64,000 nt of DNA, from contig NZ_JANLCJ010000004.1 in assembly GCF_024979295.1 (NCBI RefSeq), positions 475,558 to 539,557 on the forward strand. The letters run 5' to 3'. Numbering within the stretch: the first letter of the stretch is position 1; every line of letters starts with the position of its first letter. The position numbers and the translations under genes are program-made. Below, one piece after another: positions 1-8,516 of the stretch. This DNA comes from Herbiconiux daphne. GTDB lineage: Bacteria > Actinomycetota > Actinomycetes > Actinomycetales > Microbacteriaceae. The notes beneath the pieces were generated by a model that made no database searches, was not told the DNA's origin, and saw only the letters and a program-made list of their open reading frames with translations.

Positions 1-78
1 GAGGCCGTCGCGATAGAACGCCCGGGCCGCACCGAGATCGGCCGTGGCGAGGGTGATGAAATCGAGTCGCTGATCCAT
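1..78 (-). CDS. VOC family protein, N-terminal fragment (cut by window edge)
   Basis: Only the first 26 codons are present. They read MDQRLDFITLATADLGAARA followed by FYRDGL. An opening beta strand followed by 'DLGAARAFYRDGL' is the classic first half-module of glyoxalase/bleomycin-resistance/dioxygenase (VOC) proteins. The ATG is at 78. The gene continues leftwards out of the window, so substrate and metal ligands cannot be judged. It follows lipA on the same strand after a 116-nt gap holding a small tandem repeat. The family call is an inference from one short motif. Confidence 0.7.
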   Translation of the reverse strand, partial: MDQRLDFITLATADLGAARAFYRDGL

Positions 79-110
79 GGGCAACACGGTAGCGCGCGCC
101 CCCGACGCCC

Positions 111-185
111 GCGAGGGGCTCGAGAACCGACGCCTGCGAGGGCGACGAGAACCACACCCGTGAGGGGTGCGCAGAACCGCCGCCC
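111..185. repeat. Degenerate 25-bp tandem repeat, 3 copies
   Basis: Three adjacent 25-nt units start at 111, 136 and 161. They share the pattern GCGAGGG...GAGAACC. The repeat lies in the gap between lipA and the VOC gene, both on the minus strand, so it would be transcribed only by read-through. No function is evident. Confidence 0.6.
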
Positions 186-194
186 ACCCCTCGA

Positions 195-1286
195 TCAGAC
201 CGCCTGCGCGAACCCGTCCGCGTCGGCCGCCCGCTCGGCCAGCCCTGCGAGTGCCGGCGGAATCTGCCAGCCCTTGCGCTGCATCGACTGCGCCCACAGC
301 CGCCCCGCGCGATACGACGACCGCACGAGCGGCCCCGCGAGCACGCCGAGGAACCCGATCTGCTCGGCCTCCTGCTTGATGTCGACGAACTCCTCGGGCC
401 GCACCCACGACGCCACCGGCAGATGCCGCGGCGACGGGCGCAGATATTGCGTCACCGTGAGGATGTCGCACCCGGCGTCATGCAGGTCGTGCAGCGCCGA
501 CGTGATCTCGGCCCGCGTCTCACCCATGCCGAGAATGAGGTTCGACTTCGTGATCAGGTTCGCCGCCCGCGCCTGCGAGATCACGTCGAGCGACCGCTCG
601 TAGCGGAAGGCCGGCCGGATGCGCTTGAAGATGCGCGGCACCGTCTCGACGTTGTGGGCGAACACCTCGGGGCGCGAGTCGAACACCACCTGCAGCAGCG
701 ACGGGTCGCCCGAGAAGTCGGTGGCGAGGATTTCGACGCCCGTGCCCGGGTTGAGCGCGTGGATCTGCCGCACCGTCTCGGCGTGCAGCCACGCCCCCTC
801 GTCGGGCAGGTCGTCGCGGGCCACGCCGGTGACCGTCGCGTAGCGCAGCGCCATCGACACCACCGATTCGGCCACCCGGCGCGGCTCGTCGGTGTCGTAG
901 TCGGCCGGTTTGCCGGTGTCGATCTGGCAGAAGTCGCACCGGCGGGTGCACTGGGAGCCGCCGATGAGGAAGGTCGCCTCGCGGTCTTCCCAGCATTCGA
1001 AGATGTTGGGGCAGCCGGCCTCCTGGCACACCGTGTGCAGCTCCTGGGTCTTCACGAGCTCTTGCAGCTCGCGGTATTCGGGGCCGAACTTGGCCTTGGC
1101 CTTGATCCACGGCGGTTTGCGCTCGATCGGCGTCTCGGCGTTGCGCACCTCGAGGCGTAGCAGCTTGCGGCCCTCGGGAGCACCGGCCGCGGGACCCGTC
1201 GGGCGAACGGATGTCGCGGTGCCGGCCGCACCCGCAGCGACACCCGCCCCCGCCCCCACCGGGCCGCACCCCGCGCCCGCGCTCAT
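195..1286 (-). CDS. lipA: Lipoyl synthase (radical SAM)
   Basis: Cytosolic radical-SAM enzyme that inserts two sulfurs into octanoyl chains on lipoyl domains (2-oxoacid dehydrogenases, glycine cleavage H protein). The auxiliary-cluster motif CX4CX5C is at C87, C92 and C98. The radical-SAM motif CTRRCDFC is at C113, C117 and C120. The C-terminal RSSYRAG supplies the cluster-ligand serine typical of LipA. At 363 aa it is longer than the usual ~320-330, because of a Gly/Ala-rich N-terminal stretch (about 1-40) before the conserved [18 protein letters not shown] segment, so a later start is possible. The chosen ATG overlaps the lipB stop by 4 nt, indicating translational coupling in a lipB-lipA operon. 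Confidence 0.97.
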   Translation of the reverse strand: MSAGAGCGPVGAGAGVAAGAAGTATSVRPTGPAAGAPEGRKLLRLEVRNAETPIERKPPWIKAKAKFGPEYRELQELVKTQELHTVCQEAGCPNIFECWEDREATFLIGGSQCTRRCDFCQIDTGKPADYDTDEPRRVAESVVSMALRYATVTGVARDDLPDEGAWLHAETVRQIHALNPGTGVEILATDFSGDPSLLQVVFDSRPEVFAHNVETVPRIFKRIRPAFRYERSLDVISQARAANLITKSNLILGMGETRAEITSALHDLHDAGCDILTVTQYLRPSPRHLPVASWVRPEEFVDIKQEAEQIGFLGVLAGPLVRSSYRAGRLWAQSMQRKGWQIPPALAGLAERAADADGFAQAV

Positions 1287-1960
1287 CGGGCACCCGCGAA
1301 CGCCGCGTGTCCGATCTCGACGAGCCGCGACATCCGGTCGCCCGGCGATTCGAACCTCGAGATCACCGAATCGACGACGTCGACCGGGTCGACCCGCCGG
1401 CCCAGGATGTCGCTGATGGTCGTGACCCCGGCGTCACGGATGCCGCACGCGACGATGCGCGAGTAGGGCTCGAGGCTGTTGCTGCAGTTGAGCGCGAAGC
1501 CGTGGGTGGTGACCCCCGAGGCGACCCGGATGCCGATGGCGCCGAGCTTCGAGGTGGTGCCGTCGACGGTGGTCCAGATGCCGGAGCGCCCCTCGACGCG
1601 GTGCGCCACCACGCCGAGTTCGATCACGACCTCGAGCAGCAGCGACTCGAGCGAGCGCACATAAGCCACCACGTCGATGGGGTCGGGCAGGCGCAGGATC
1701 GGGTAGCCCACGAGTTGTCCGGGGCCGTGCCAGGTGATCTTGCCGCCCCGGTCGACGTCGACCACCGGGGTGCCGTCAGTGGGGCGCTCGCTCTGCTCGG
1801 TGCGCTTGCCGGCCGTGTAGACCGACTCGTGCTCGAGCAGCACGAGCGTGTCGGGAGCATCGCCCGCCACCACGCGATCGTGCAGCTCGGACTGCAGCGT
1901 CAAACCCTCGGCGTAGGGAACGAGTCGCCGCCCCACGCCCTCGACCACGAAGTCTGTCAT
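1283..1960 (-). CDS. lipB: Octanoyl-[ACP]:protein N-octanoyltransferase
   Basis: Transfers octanoyl from acyl-carrier protein to lipoyl domains, providing the substrate for LipA encoded just downstream. At 225 aa it has the normal family length. The signature [17 protein letters not shown] spans about residues 72-88. The active-site lysine in SKLGAIGI is K138 and the acyl-accepting cysteine in THGFALNCS is C159. The stop overlaps the lipA start (ATGA). A TAGACT -10 box ends only 6 nt before the ATG and no Shine-Dalgarno is visible, so the mRNA is probably leaderless. Confidence 0.97.
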   Translation of the reverse strand: MTDFVVEGVGRRLVPYAEGLTLQSELHDRVVAGDAPDTLVLLEHESVYTAGKRTEQSERPTDGTPVVDVDRGGKITWHGPGQLVGYPILRLPDPIDVVAYVRSLESLLLEVVIELGVVAHRVEGRSGIWTTVDGTTSKLGAIGIRVASGVTTHGFALNCSNSLEPYSRIVACGIRDAGVTTISDILGRRVDPVDVVDSVISRFESPGDRMSRLVEIGHAAFAGAR

Positions 1961-1966
1961 GGGCCG

Positions 1967-1996
1967 AGTCTAGGTTAATTGGACTGAGTACAACAA
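1967..1996 (-). promoter_or_regulatory. Probable leaderless lipB promoter
   Basis: On the minus strand TAGACT (1972-1967) is a good actinobacterial -10 box. TTGTTG (1996-1991) lies 18 nt upstream as a candidate -35. A start about 7 nt after the -10 would fall at the lipB ATG. Inferred from spacing only. Confidence 0.5.
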
Positions 1997-2023
1997 TCCG
2001 TCTGACTGGGCGCCACATCCAGT

Positions 2024-2059
2024 GCTACGGATGGCTACGCACGGCTACGGAGTGCTACG
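2024..2059 (+). promoter_or_regulatory. Four 10-bp phased GCTACG repeats: likely antitoxin operator
   Basis: GCTACG occurs at 2024, 2034, 2044 and 2054, exactly 10 bp apart, so all copies face the same side of the helix. The last copy supplies TACGAT (2056-2061), an extended -10 (TGC before it) ending 6 nt before the antitoxin ATG. Phd/YefM-type antitoxins commonly autorepress. Cooperative binding to this array is the natural inference. Confidence 0.6.
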
Positions 2060-2067
2060 ATCCAGTC

Positions 2068-2322
2068 ATGACCGCCGTGCCCGTGCGCGAATTGCGCAAC
2101 CACACCGCCGACGTCGTTCGGCGCGTGCAGAGCGGCGAAGACATCACGATCACCGCCAACGGCGTGCCGGTCGCCCAGCTCACTCCCGTGCGCGGGGGGC
2201 GGTCGCCTCTCGGTCGCATCGACCTCATCGCTCTGCTCGACGAGCCGGCCGACGCGGCTCTGCGCGATGACCTGAACGAGCTCGCGGGCGACACCACCGA
2301 CGACCTCGGCCCCATCCGGTGA
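2068..2322 (+). CDS. Type II antitoxin, Phd/YefM family
   Basis: 84-residue antitoxin. The N-terminal segment MTAVPVRELRNHTADVVRRV and the following EDITITANGVPVAQLTPV are typical of the Phd/YefM DNA-binding and dimerisation domain. The acidic C-terminal third (residues about 57-80) would be the toxin-neutralising tail. It is followed by the PIN toxin with a 4-nt overlap (GTGA). The ATG is 6 nt after a TACGAT -10 box and no ribosome-binding site is seen, so it is probably leaderless. It likely represses its own promoter through the four phased repeats upstream. Confidence 0.88.
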   Translation: MTAVPVRELRNHTADVVRRVQSGEDITITANGVPVAQLTPVRGGRSPLGRIDLIALLDEPADAALRDDLNELAGDTTDDLGPIR

Positions 2323-2741
2323 GCGCGACCACCTCCAGCTCTCGCTCGCCGCGCGGACTGCTCGACACCAGCGTGCTCATCGCGTCGGAGGCCGGTCGGC
2401 GACTCGACACCGAGAAGCTGCCGGAGGAGTCGTTCCTCTGCGTGATCACGCTCGCCGAGTTGCGCGCGGGCGTTCTGGCCGCGGTCGACACCGACACCCG
2501 CGCTCGGCGGCTCCGCACCCTGGAGGCCCTCGGCGACGTCGCGGTGCTCCCGGTCGACGACGGTGCCGCGGCCGAGTGGGCTCGACTGCGATATCGGCTG
2601 CACGAGGCCGGGCGGCGGGTGAACGTGAACGATCTCTGGATCGCGTCGGTGGCGCTCGCGAACGACCTGCCGATCGTCACCCAAGACGCCGACTACGACG
2701 CGCTGGCCGACCTCGGAGGCCCGGAGGTCATCCGGGTCTGA
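2319..2741 (+). CDS. VapC-type PIN-domain ribonuclease toxin
   Basis: 140-aa PIN-domain protein, expected to be a Mg2+-dependent ribonuclease held inactive by the antitoxin encoded just upstream. The acidic residues are in place: D16 in GLLDTSVL, E47 in TLAELRAG, D105 in NVNDLWIA and D123 in TQDADYDAL. The GTG start overlaps the antitoxin stop, giving coupled translation. The RNA target (tRNA, rRNA or mRNA) cannot be read from the sequence. The chromosomal location next to lipBA shows no sign of recent transfer. Confidence 0.9.
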   Translation: MSATTSSSRSPRGLLDTSVLIASEAGRRLDTEKLPEESFLCVITLAELRAGVLAAVDTDTRARRLRTLEALGDVAVLPVDDGAAAEWARLRYRLHEAGRRVNVNDLWIASVALANDLPIVTQDADYDALADLGGPEVIRV

Positions 2742-2770
2742 CTCTTCGCACCCTGGGGCAGACTGGGGGC

Positions 2771-3559
2771 ATGGATGCGTCGCGCACGTTCGAAGAGCTC
2801 CTGGCCGAAGGGGAGTCGGTTCCGGTCGAGGGCTGGGACTTCTCGTGGTTCGAGGGGCGCGCCACCGAGGAGCGACCGTCGTGGGGCTACTCGGGGCTCG
2901 CGGCCGAGCGGATCGCGGCATCCGTTCCTCCGGTCGACGCGGTGATCGACCTGCAGACCGGTGGGGGCGAGGTGTTCGCCGGCATCCTGAGCGCGGCCGG
3001 CCGCATTCCGTCGACGGTGTGGGCGACCGAGGGGTGGGAGCCGAACTTCCGGCTGGCGCACGAGCGGCTCGAGCTCTTTCGCGGCGACGTGGTGCTGGTG
3101 GGCGAGAGCGCGGGGTTGCCGTTCGCCGACGGGCGGTTCGATCTCGTTCTCAGCCGGCATCCGCAGGTCGTCGAGTGGCACGAGATCGCCCGGGTGCTGC
3201 GGTCGGGCGGCACCTATCTCTCGCAGCAGGTCGCGGCGGGATCGAACCGTGAGCTCTACGAGTTCTTGATGGGGCCGCAGCCGTCGGGTGAGAACGACGC
3301 GCGCAGCCCCGTGAATCTCGTCACGGGGGCGCGCGACGCGGGGCTGCGCGTGGTCGATCTGTTGACCGAGTCGACGAAGGTCGAGTTCTTCGACGTGGCG
3401 GCGGTGGTGTACTTCTTGCGCAAGGTGTTGTGGACAGTGCCCGACTTCACGGTCGAACGCTACCGCGACCGGCTCGCCGCGGTGCACGCGCGCATCCTGG
3501 CCGAGGGCTCGTTCGTGAGTCACAGCGAGCGGGCGCTGCTCGAGGCGCGCAAGCCGTGA
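2771..3559 (+). CDS. Class I SAM-dependent methyltransferase
   Basis: 262-aa protein starting MDASRTFEELLAEG. The glycine-rich SAM-binding motif I VIDLQTGGGEVFAG is at about residues 58-71. The later LPFADGRFDLVLSRHPQVV and EIARVLRSGGTYLSQQV match motifs II-III of small-molecule type methyltransferases of the UbiE/Methyltransf_11 group. Substrate unknown. A longer frame upstream overlaps the PIN toxin, so the ATG at 2771, preceded by a G-rich stretch, is preferred. Neighbours give no pathway hint. Confidence 0.85.
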   Translation: MDASRTFEELLAEGESVPVEGWDFSWFEGRATEERPSWGYSGLAAERIAASVPPVDAVIDLQTGGGEVFAGILSAAGRIPSTVWATEGWEPNFRLAHERLELFRGDVVLVGESAGLPFADGRFDLVLSRHPQVVEWHEIARVLRSGGTYLSQQVAAGSNRELYEFLMGPQPSGENDARSPVNLVTGARDAGLRVVDLLTESTKVEFFDVAAVVYFLRKVLWTVPDFTVERYRDRLAAVHARILAEGSFVSHSERALLEARKP

Positions 3560-3690
3560 GCGGGGTGCGGCCGCACTCCCCCACTCGGTCGCCCGCGTGT
3601 TCGCCGCCTCGTTTGACGCATCGCAAAGATCGGCCTTTCTTCGCGGCCTGATCCGCCGAAAGAGCGCCCGCCGCATGGCACAGTGAGAAG

Positions 3691-4653
3691 ATGGACGACA
3701 AGATCACCCTGCGCTTTCTCGCCTCACCCCAAGACACGGCCGCCGGCGGGGCGACCGTCGCGGCCGGCCGAGTGCTCGAGTGGATCGACAAGGCGGGCTA
3801 CGCCTGCGCCGTGGGCTGGAGCTCGTCGTATTGCGTCACGGCCTATGTGGGCAACGTGCACTTCACGCGCCCGATCGCGTCGGGGCAGATGATCGAGGCC
3901 ACGGCACGCATCATCCAGACCGGTCGCAGCAGCATGCAGGTGCTCGTCACCGTCGAGGCCGCCGACGTGCGCAGCCGCGACTTCGCCCCCGCGACCCACT
4001 GCATCCTCGTCTTCGTGGCCGTCGACGAGAACGGCCGGCCGCGCGAGGTGTCGCCGTGGTCGCCGACCACCGAGAGCGACCGGATGCTGCACGAGCGCGC
4101 CGAGGAGAGGCTCGCCCCGCGGCGCGCCATCCGTGACGCGATGCAGCAGCAGATCTATTCGGCGCAGGGCACGACCCCGCGCACGGTCTTCCGCTTTCTC
4201 GCGGCACCGGCCGACGCCAACTGGGGCGGCAACGCGCACGGTGGAACCGTCATGCGCTGGATCGACGAGACCGCCTACGCCTGTGCCGCGGGCTGGACGT
4301 CGGAGGCGGCCGTCGCGGTGTATTCGGGCGGCATCCACTTCTACCGGCCGATCCGCATCGGGCACATCGTGGAGGTCGACGCGCGGCTGATCCACACCGG
4401 TCCGCGCAGTCTGCACATCGCCATCCACGTGCGGTCGGGGTCGCCGCGTTCACCGCGGTCGCTCGAGCTGACCACGCAGTGCATGAGCGTGTTCGTCGAC
4501 CTCGGGCCCGATGGTGCCGCGCGGGCGGTGCCGCCGCTTCCGCTGGTGTCCGACGAAGACCGGCGGCTCGACGCGCACGCCGAAGAACTCATCCGCATGC
4601 GGAGCGAGCTCGAGGCCCTGCCGCTCGCGCGGATGCCGGCCGGGGTGGTCTAG
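3691..4653 (+). CDS. Acyl-CoA thioesterase with tandem hotdog domains
   Basis: 320-aa cytosolic protein with two similar hotdog domains. The first (about 4-125) contains GRVLEWIDKAGYACAVGW and VHFTRPIASGQMIEATARII. The second (about 158-285) contains GTVMRWIDETAYACAAGW and IHFYRPIRIGHIVEVDARLI. This duplicated architecture is that of BACH/YciA-type acyl-CoA hydrolases, which release CoA from medium/long-chain acyl-CoA. In the second half the catalytic-type 'NWGGNAHGG' is intact. The first half has AGGATVAAG instead, so perhaps only one half is fully competent (inference). It ends convergently with the Nudix gene. Confidence 0.9.
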   Translation: MDDKITLRFLASPQDTAAGGATVAAGRVLEWIDKAGYACAVGWSSSYCVTAYVGNVHFTRPIASGQMIEATARIIQTGRSSMQVLVTVEAADVRSRDFAPATHCILVFVAVDENGRPREVSPWSPTTESDRMLHERAEERLAPRRAIRDAMQQQIYSAQGTTPRTVFRFLAAPADANWGGNAHGGTVMRWIDETAYACAAGWTSEAAVAVYSGGIHFYRPIRIGHIVEVDARLIHTGPRSLHIAIHVRSGSPRSPRSLELTTQCMSVFVDLGPDGAARAVPPLPLVSDEDRRLDAHAEELIRMRSELEALPLARMPAGVV

Positions 4654-4713
4654 CCGGGTTTGGCGCGGCGCGCGGGGCGGGCGGCGGCCGGCGCGGCGCG
4701 CTGGGCGGGCGGC

Positions 4714-5181
4714 TCAGCCGCCGGCGAGCCGCGCGGCGAGCGCATCGAGGATGGCGCGCTGCCCCTTCACGATCTTCGCCCGCGCGTCGGCGAGTGAGAA
4801 CCAGCGGGCGTCGTCGATCTCGGGAAACTCGCGCATCCGCCCGCTGCGCGGAGGCCACTCGAGGGCGAAGGTGTTGCTCACCACCGGGTCGGGAGCGGTG
4901 TCGCTCTCGCCCGCGAACACCGTGATGAGCTTGCCCGACGGCTGCCGGAACTCGCCCAGCTCGTCATAGGCGACGTCGGGTGCCGGCTGACCGGTCTCCT
5001 CGGCGAACTCGCGCCGGGCCGCCGCGAAGGCGTTCTCGTCGGGATCGAACTCGCCCTTCACCACCGACCAGGCACCCTCGTCTTTCTTCGCCCAGAACGG
5101 CCCGCCCATGTGCGCCAGCCACACCTCGAGACCGTCGCCGCGCCGCCTCCAGAGCAGGATGCCGGCACTCCTCACCGGCAC
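4714..5181 (-). CDS. Nudix hydrolase
   Basis: 155-aa protein with a full Nudix box in GEFDPDENAFAAARREFA followed by EETGQ (residues about 43-65), giving the Mg2+-binding REXXEE glutamates. The start segment MPVRSAGILLWRRRGDGLEV and LAHMGGPFWAKKDEGAWSVV resemble NTP pyrophosphohydrolases of the DR1025/MutT-like group. The natural substrate is unknown. GTG start at 5181, with a second GTG two codons later as alternative. It lies 61 nt downstream of the AlaX gene on the same strand and may be co-transcribed with it. Confidence 0.9.
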   Translation of the reverse strand: MPVRSAGILLWRRRGDGLEVWLAHMGGPFWAKKDEGAWSVVKGEFDPDENAFAAARREFAEETGQPAPDVAYDELGEFRQPSGKLITVFAGESDTAPDPVVSNTFALEWPPRSGRMREFPEIDDARWFSLADARAKIVKGQRAILDALAARLAGG

Positions 5182-5242
5182 GGCGCACCCCGATCGGGTC
5201 GGGCGAGGTGGTGGACGCCGAACTCGACCCCGCCCACCCCGG

Positions 5243-6223
5243 TCATCCCCCCTCGCTCATGGTCGCCCACGTCACCATGCGCAGCTCGAGGGCGCCTGGC
5301 AGCTCGTTCGTGGCGAGTTCGACGCCGAGGGTCGCGAACTCGCCGAGCGACTCCACGTGCGTTCCGCCGCACGCGATGGCGACCGTGCTGTCGGGCAGCG
5401 CGCAGGTCCAGGTGCGGCGGGAGGTGAGGCCATCCCCCTCGCGGTCGATGCCGACGGGGGCTCCGGATGCGCGCCACTGCGCGAGCAGGTCGTTCACCCG
5501 AGCTTCGACCGCCCCGAGGTCATCGGTCAGCGCCGCGGGAGCGAAGCCCTTCTTGCGCAGCGACTTGCCCACCCGGTAGACATCGGTCGAGCCGAACGGC
5601 TCGATGGTCGACGACTCGATGGCGATCGCGTCGAAGTTCGGGTTGCCGCGGGCGTCGAGAGGCACGTCTTTTGTCCAGGCCGTCGCGAGCGCCTCGTTCA
5701 ACGCGAGTGAGGCGAGGTGGCAGGCGGTGTGCCCGGCCGAGAGGGCGCGCCGCAGGCGCGGGTCGACCTCGGTGCGCACGGCGGCGCCCTCGACGAGGAG
5801 CGGCCCGGGGGCGGCATCCGTCACCCCGTCGGCGGGAGTCGTGCCACCCGTCGCATCGCCCGTCTCGACGATGTGGGCCACCACGAACGCCCAGCCGTCG
5901 GTGCCTTTGCGCACCGGGATGTCGGCGCCGAGGAACAGGGTCTCGCCGTCGGTCGCGCCCACGACGCAGTCCACGACGTCGAGCGCCGCGGCCGGGCGGA
6001 TGCCGCCGCCACCGTCGCCGTCACCCCCGTCGACCCCGACCACGAGCACGCCGCGGTCGGCGCCCTGGTCGGGCCACGCGGCATCCACGGGGTGAAACGC
6101 GGTCTCGTCGAGCAGCACGGCGGCACGCCCGTCGCCGAGCGGTTCGACGTGCAGCACGCGGCCGGTCGACGAGACGGCGCCGGCGGGATAGGTCACGACG
6201 GTGTCGACGCGCGGGAGGGTCAT
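5243..6223 (-). CDS. AlaX-type alanyl-tRNA editing hydrolase
   Basis: 326-aa metal-dependent deacylase expected to hydrolyse mischarged Ser/Gly-tRNA(Ala) in trans. Zinc ligands are visible as H165 and H169 in GHTACHLA and as C285 and H289 in CGGTHVES. That is the HxxxH...CxxxH set of the AlaRS second additional domain. The N-terminal ~150 residues form the OB/beta-barrel part seen in long AlaX proteins, with a Gly/Asp-rich insertion near residue 65-75. The ATG at 6223 gives the conserved start MTLPRVDTVVTYPAG; an upstream start would add 19 poorly conserved residues. Confidence 0.9.
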   Translation of the reverse strand: MTLPRVDTVVTYPAGAVSSTGRVLHVEPLGDGRAAVLLDETAFHPVDAAWPDQGADRGVLVVGVDGGDGDGGGGIRPAAALDVVDCVVGATDGETLFLGADIPVRKGTDGWAFVVAHIVETGDATGGTTPADGVTDAAPGPLLVEGAAVRTEVDPRLRRALSAGHTACHLASLALNEALATAWTKDVPLDARGNPNFDAIAIESSTIEPFGSTDVYRVGKSLRKKGFAPAALTDDLGAVEARVNDLLAQWRASGAPVGIDREGDGLTSRRTWTCALPDSTVAIACGGTHVESLGEFATLGVELATNELPGALELRMVTWATMSEGG

Positions 6224-6306
6224 GTCACCATTTTCCCACTCCGCGCAAAGCGGGCTCATAGACTTCGTCCCTAGCGTCACGACCGAGCGAGAGGAGCCGA
6301 TGCGGC

Positions 6307-7293
6307 ATGAGTTCTGCGAGGTCCGACAAGAGCATGTACGACGGACTCTCGAAGAAGGACCGCCAGGCCCTCGCCCGCGAGATCGCCCGCATCCAGCGGG
6401 AGGAGGAGCGCAAGCGCAAGCGGCGCACCCGCATCGCCGTGCGCACCACGCTCATCGTGGCGGGCGTCGCCGTGCTCGCGGTGGCCGGGTTCGCCGTCTA
6501 CAACGGCATCCGCTCCACGTTCGTGGGGCCGCTCAATATGCTGAGCGACGGCATCCTGTTCGAGGGCGATGGCAGCACCACCACCGCCGTCACCACCGCG
6601 GCCCTGCAACCCGATGCGCAGCCGGTCGCCTCCGACCTCGACACCTCGACGGTGCTGCGCATAACCGAATACGTCGACTACGCGAGCCCGGATGTCGCCA
6701 CCTTCGAGACCGCGAACGCCTCCGCCCTGCAGTCCTACGTGTCGGCCGGCTACGCCAGCATCGAGCTGCACCCCGTAGCCCTCGACGGCGACGCAAGCGG
6801 CTACTCGACCCGCGCCGCCAACGCGGTCGCGTGCGTGGCGAACTCGACGCCCGACGCCACCCTCGCCGTGCACAACGCCCTGGTGGCCGCGCAGCCCACG
6901 CTGCCCGACGGTGGCCTCAGCAACGACGACCTTGTCGCACTGGTGCAGAAGGCGGGCGCGACGGATGCCGCCATCGCCTCCTGCATCACCGGCAACGAGT
7001 TCGACGACTGGGTGGCGGGCGCCACCGCCCGCGCGCAGCAGAACGTGCCGAACTCGGATGTCGCAACCCTCACCGCGACTCCCCTCGTCATCATCGACGG
7101 CACCGCCTACTCCGGCGCCCTCGACGACACCGACGCCCTCAACGCGCTCATCACCGAGGTCTTCTCCGCCGCCACGGGCACCACCGACCCCGGTGCGGCC
7201 GGCGACAGCACGGGCACGGACGGCACCGGCACCGACGACACCGGCACGGGCACGCCGACCGAGGCCCCGGGCCGCACCCCCGCGGCCGGCTAG
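6307..7293 (+). CDS. Membrane-anchored DsbA-like thioredoxin-fold protein lacking CxxC
   Basis: 328 aa. It has a basic charged N-terminal segment (QREEERKRKRRTRIAVRTT), one transmembrane helix (about 40-60, LIVAGVAVLAVAGFAVYNG) and an extracellular DsbA-like domain (about 110-290). In active relatives the strand 'YVDYxCPYC' carries the redox pair; here it reads YVDYASPDVATFE, so both catalytic cysteines are absent. The cis-proline loop ATPLVIIDGTAYSG is kept. Two other cysteines remain (AVACVAN, ASCITG) and could pair with each other. A Thr/Gly/Asp-rich tail ends the protein. Probably a structural or binding relative rather than an oxidoreductase (inference). Confidence 0.82.
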   Translation: MSSARSDKSMYDGLSKKDRQALAREIARIQREEERKRKRRTRIAVRTTLIVAGVAVLAVAGFAVYNGIRSTFVGPLNMLSDGILFEGDGSTTTAVTTAALQPDAQPVASDLDTSTVLRITEYVDYASPDVATFETANASALQSYVSAGYASIELHPVALDGDASGYSTRAANAVACVANSTPDATLAVHNALVAAQPTLPDGGLSNDDLVALVQKAGATDAAIASCITGNEFDDWVAGATARAQQNVPNSDVATLTATPLVIIDGTAYSGALDDTDALNALITEVFSAATGTTDPGAAGDSTGTDGTGTDDTGTGTPTEAPGRTPAAG

Positions 7294-7320
7294 CCTCGCG
7301 CACGCTGCGCGCCGCGCAGC

Positions 7321-7577
7321 CGCCGCACTCCCACGTGCCCGCGATCGCGCCCAGTTTGGTTCGGCGCGCCGCGCATCCACCGCACTCGCCCACCCTCGAG
7401 ATCAACGACCGCCCCCCCCCCCCCCCCCCCCCACATGCCCGCGATCGCGCCTCGTCTGGCACTGCGCGCCGCGCATCCGCCGCGCTCCCCCACCTTCGCG
7501 ATCGACGACACCGCGCGCACTCCCACCTGCCCGCGATCGCGCCCAGTTTGGCCCGGCGCGCCGCGAATAACCGGCGC
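7321..7577. repeat. Degenerate ~95-bp intergenic tandem repeat, 3 copies
   Basis: Three units share TGCCCGCGATCGCGCC followed by a CAGTTTGG-like element and GCGCGCCGCG. They begin near 7336, 7435 and 7528. The unit ends in a CGCACTC..CCCACC module. The repeat fills most of the 477-nt gap before the broken surface-protein gene. No convincing protein is encoded. Confidence 0.7.
7412..7432. repeat. Homopolymeric C tract, 21 nt
   Basis: An uninterrupted run of 21 cytosines inside the intergenic repeat. Such tracts are prone to slipped-strand length change and also to sequencing or assembly error, so the exact length is uncertain. Confidence 0.85.
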
Positions 7578-7770
7578 CTCGAAACAAGAAGGGCGCGCTG
7601 ACCGCCCCGGACGGCGGGCCCCGCGCACTCGCCGGCACGCCCGCTGGCCGCAGAGTCGAGAAGCCAGCGCCCACGAGGGCGCGCCGCCCCTGGATTGACG
7701 AGGTGCCGTACCTAACGAAGCTCAGGACGATCGCCCCGACGCGACCCCGCCCCCGACGATTGCGCCCGCC

Positions 7771-8429
7771 ATGCCCGCCTCCCCCCGCCCTCGCCGCCGC
7801 GCCCGCGGCTACGCCACGGCGACCTTCGCGGGCCTGGCCACGCAGCCCGACGGCACCGCCATCCCGAACCCCACGAGCGATAAGTTCAGCAACCACCAGG
7901 TCGTCGTCGACAACGGCACCGGCACGGTCGACCCGGCGAACCAAGACGCCGAGATCACCTGGGACGGCGACTTCACCGTGGCCTTCTACAGCGGCCTCAC
8001 CTACTTCTACGTCAGCGACCCCACGCTCGACGTCGACAACGGCTTCGGCACCGTCACCGCCACCCTCTGCGGATTCCAGGCCGACATGAACGACCCCACC
8101 CTCTGGGTTCCGATCGCCGACACCGTCGTGACGCTCGCCGACCTCGGCGAGGTCGAGGTCACCGCCACCGGCTTCATCGCCACCCCCGACTACGCCGGCG
8201 TCGAGATCACCACCCCCGCCACGGCCACGGCGCAGAACCGCACCGTCGCCGGCTGGGACGCGTTCCCGCAGAGCTTCGTCGACTTCCAGCAGCTCACGGG
8301 GCAGTCCTCTAACTGGTACTCCAGCGTCGGGTCCACCGACGAGAACAAGGCCGCCCTACCGCTCACGGTGAGCTACACCGCGACGGCCGTGCCCACCGTC
8401 ACCGTTTCGAAGACCGACAGCCTCGATCC
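7771..8429 (+). pseudogene. 5' fragment of HtaA-like secreted surface protein (frameshifted)
   Basis: Frame 1 encodes a mature-type beta-rich region (ATFAGLATQPDG..., then LTYFYVSDPTLDVDNGFGTV, ending TVTVSKTDSLDP). It resembles the N-terminal half of actinobacterial HtaA/cell-surface proteins. No hydrophobic signal peptide core is present in frame. An alanine-rich signal-like tail (PALAAAPAA) appears in frame 2 just upstream. At about 8427-8430 coding similarity jumps to frame 3, where FDTFLDTWKASEGAPS begins. I infer a small deletion that removed the linker and shifted the frame, plus damage at the 5' end. A sequencing error in this GC-rich stretch is possible. Confidence 0.6.
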
Positions 8430-8516
8430 TTCGACACCTTCCTCGACACCTGGAAGGCATCCGAGGGCGCTCCCTCGACCGCCCGCAAGGCCGACGGCAG
8501 CACCACCAAGTGGGCT

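Noticed and set aside
7405..7704. Small ORFs through the poly-C repeat region on both strands
   Set aside because: Pro/Arg-rich low-complexity translations of the ~95-bp repeat, with no start signals.
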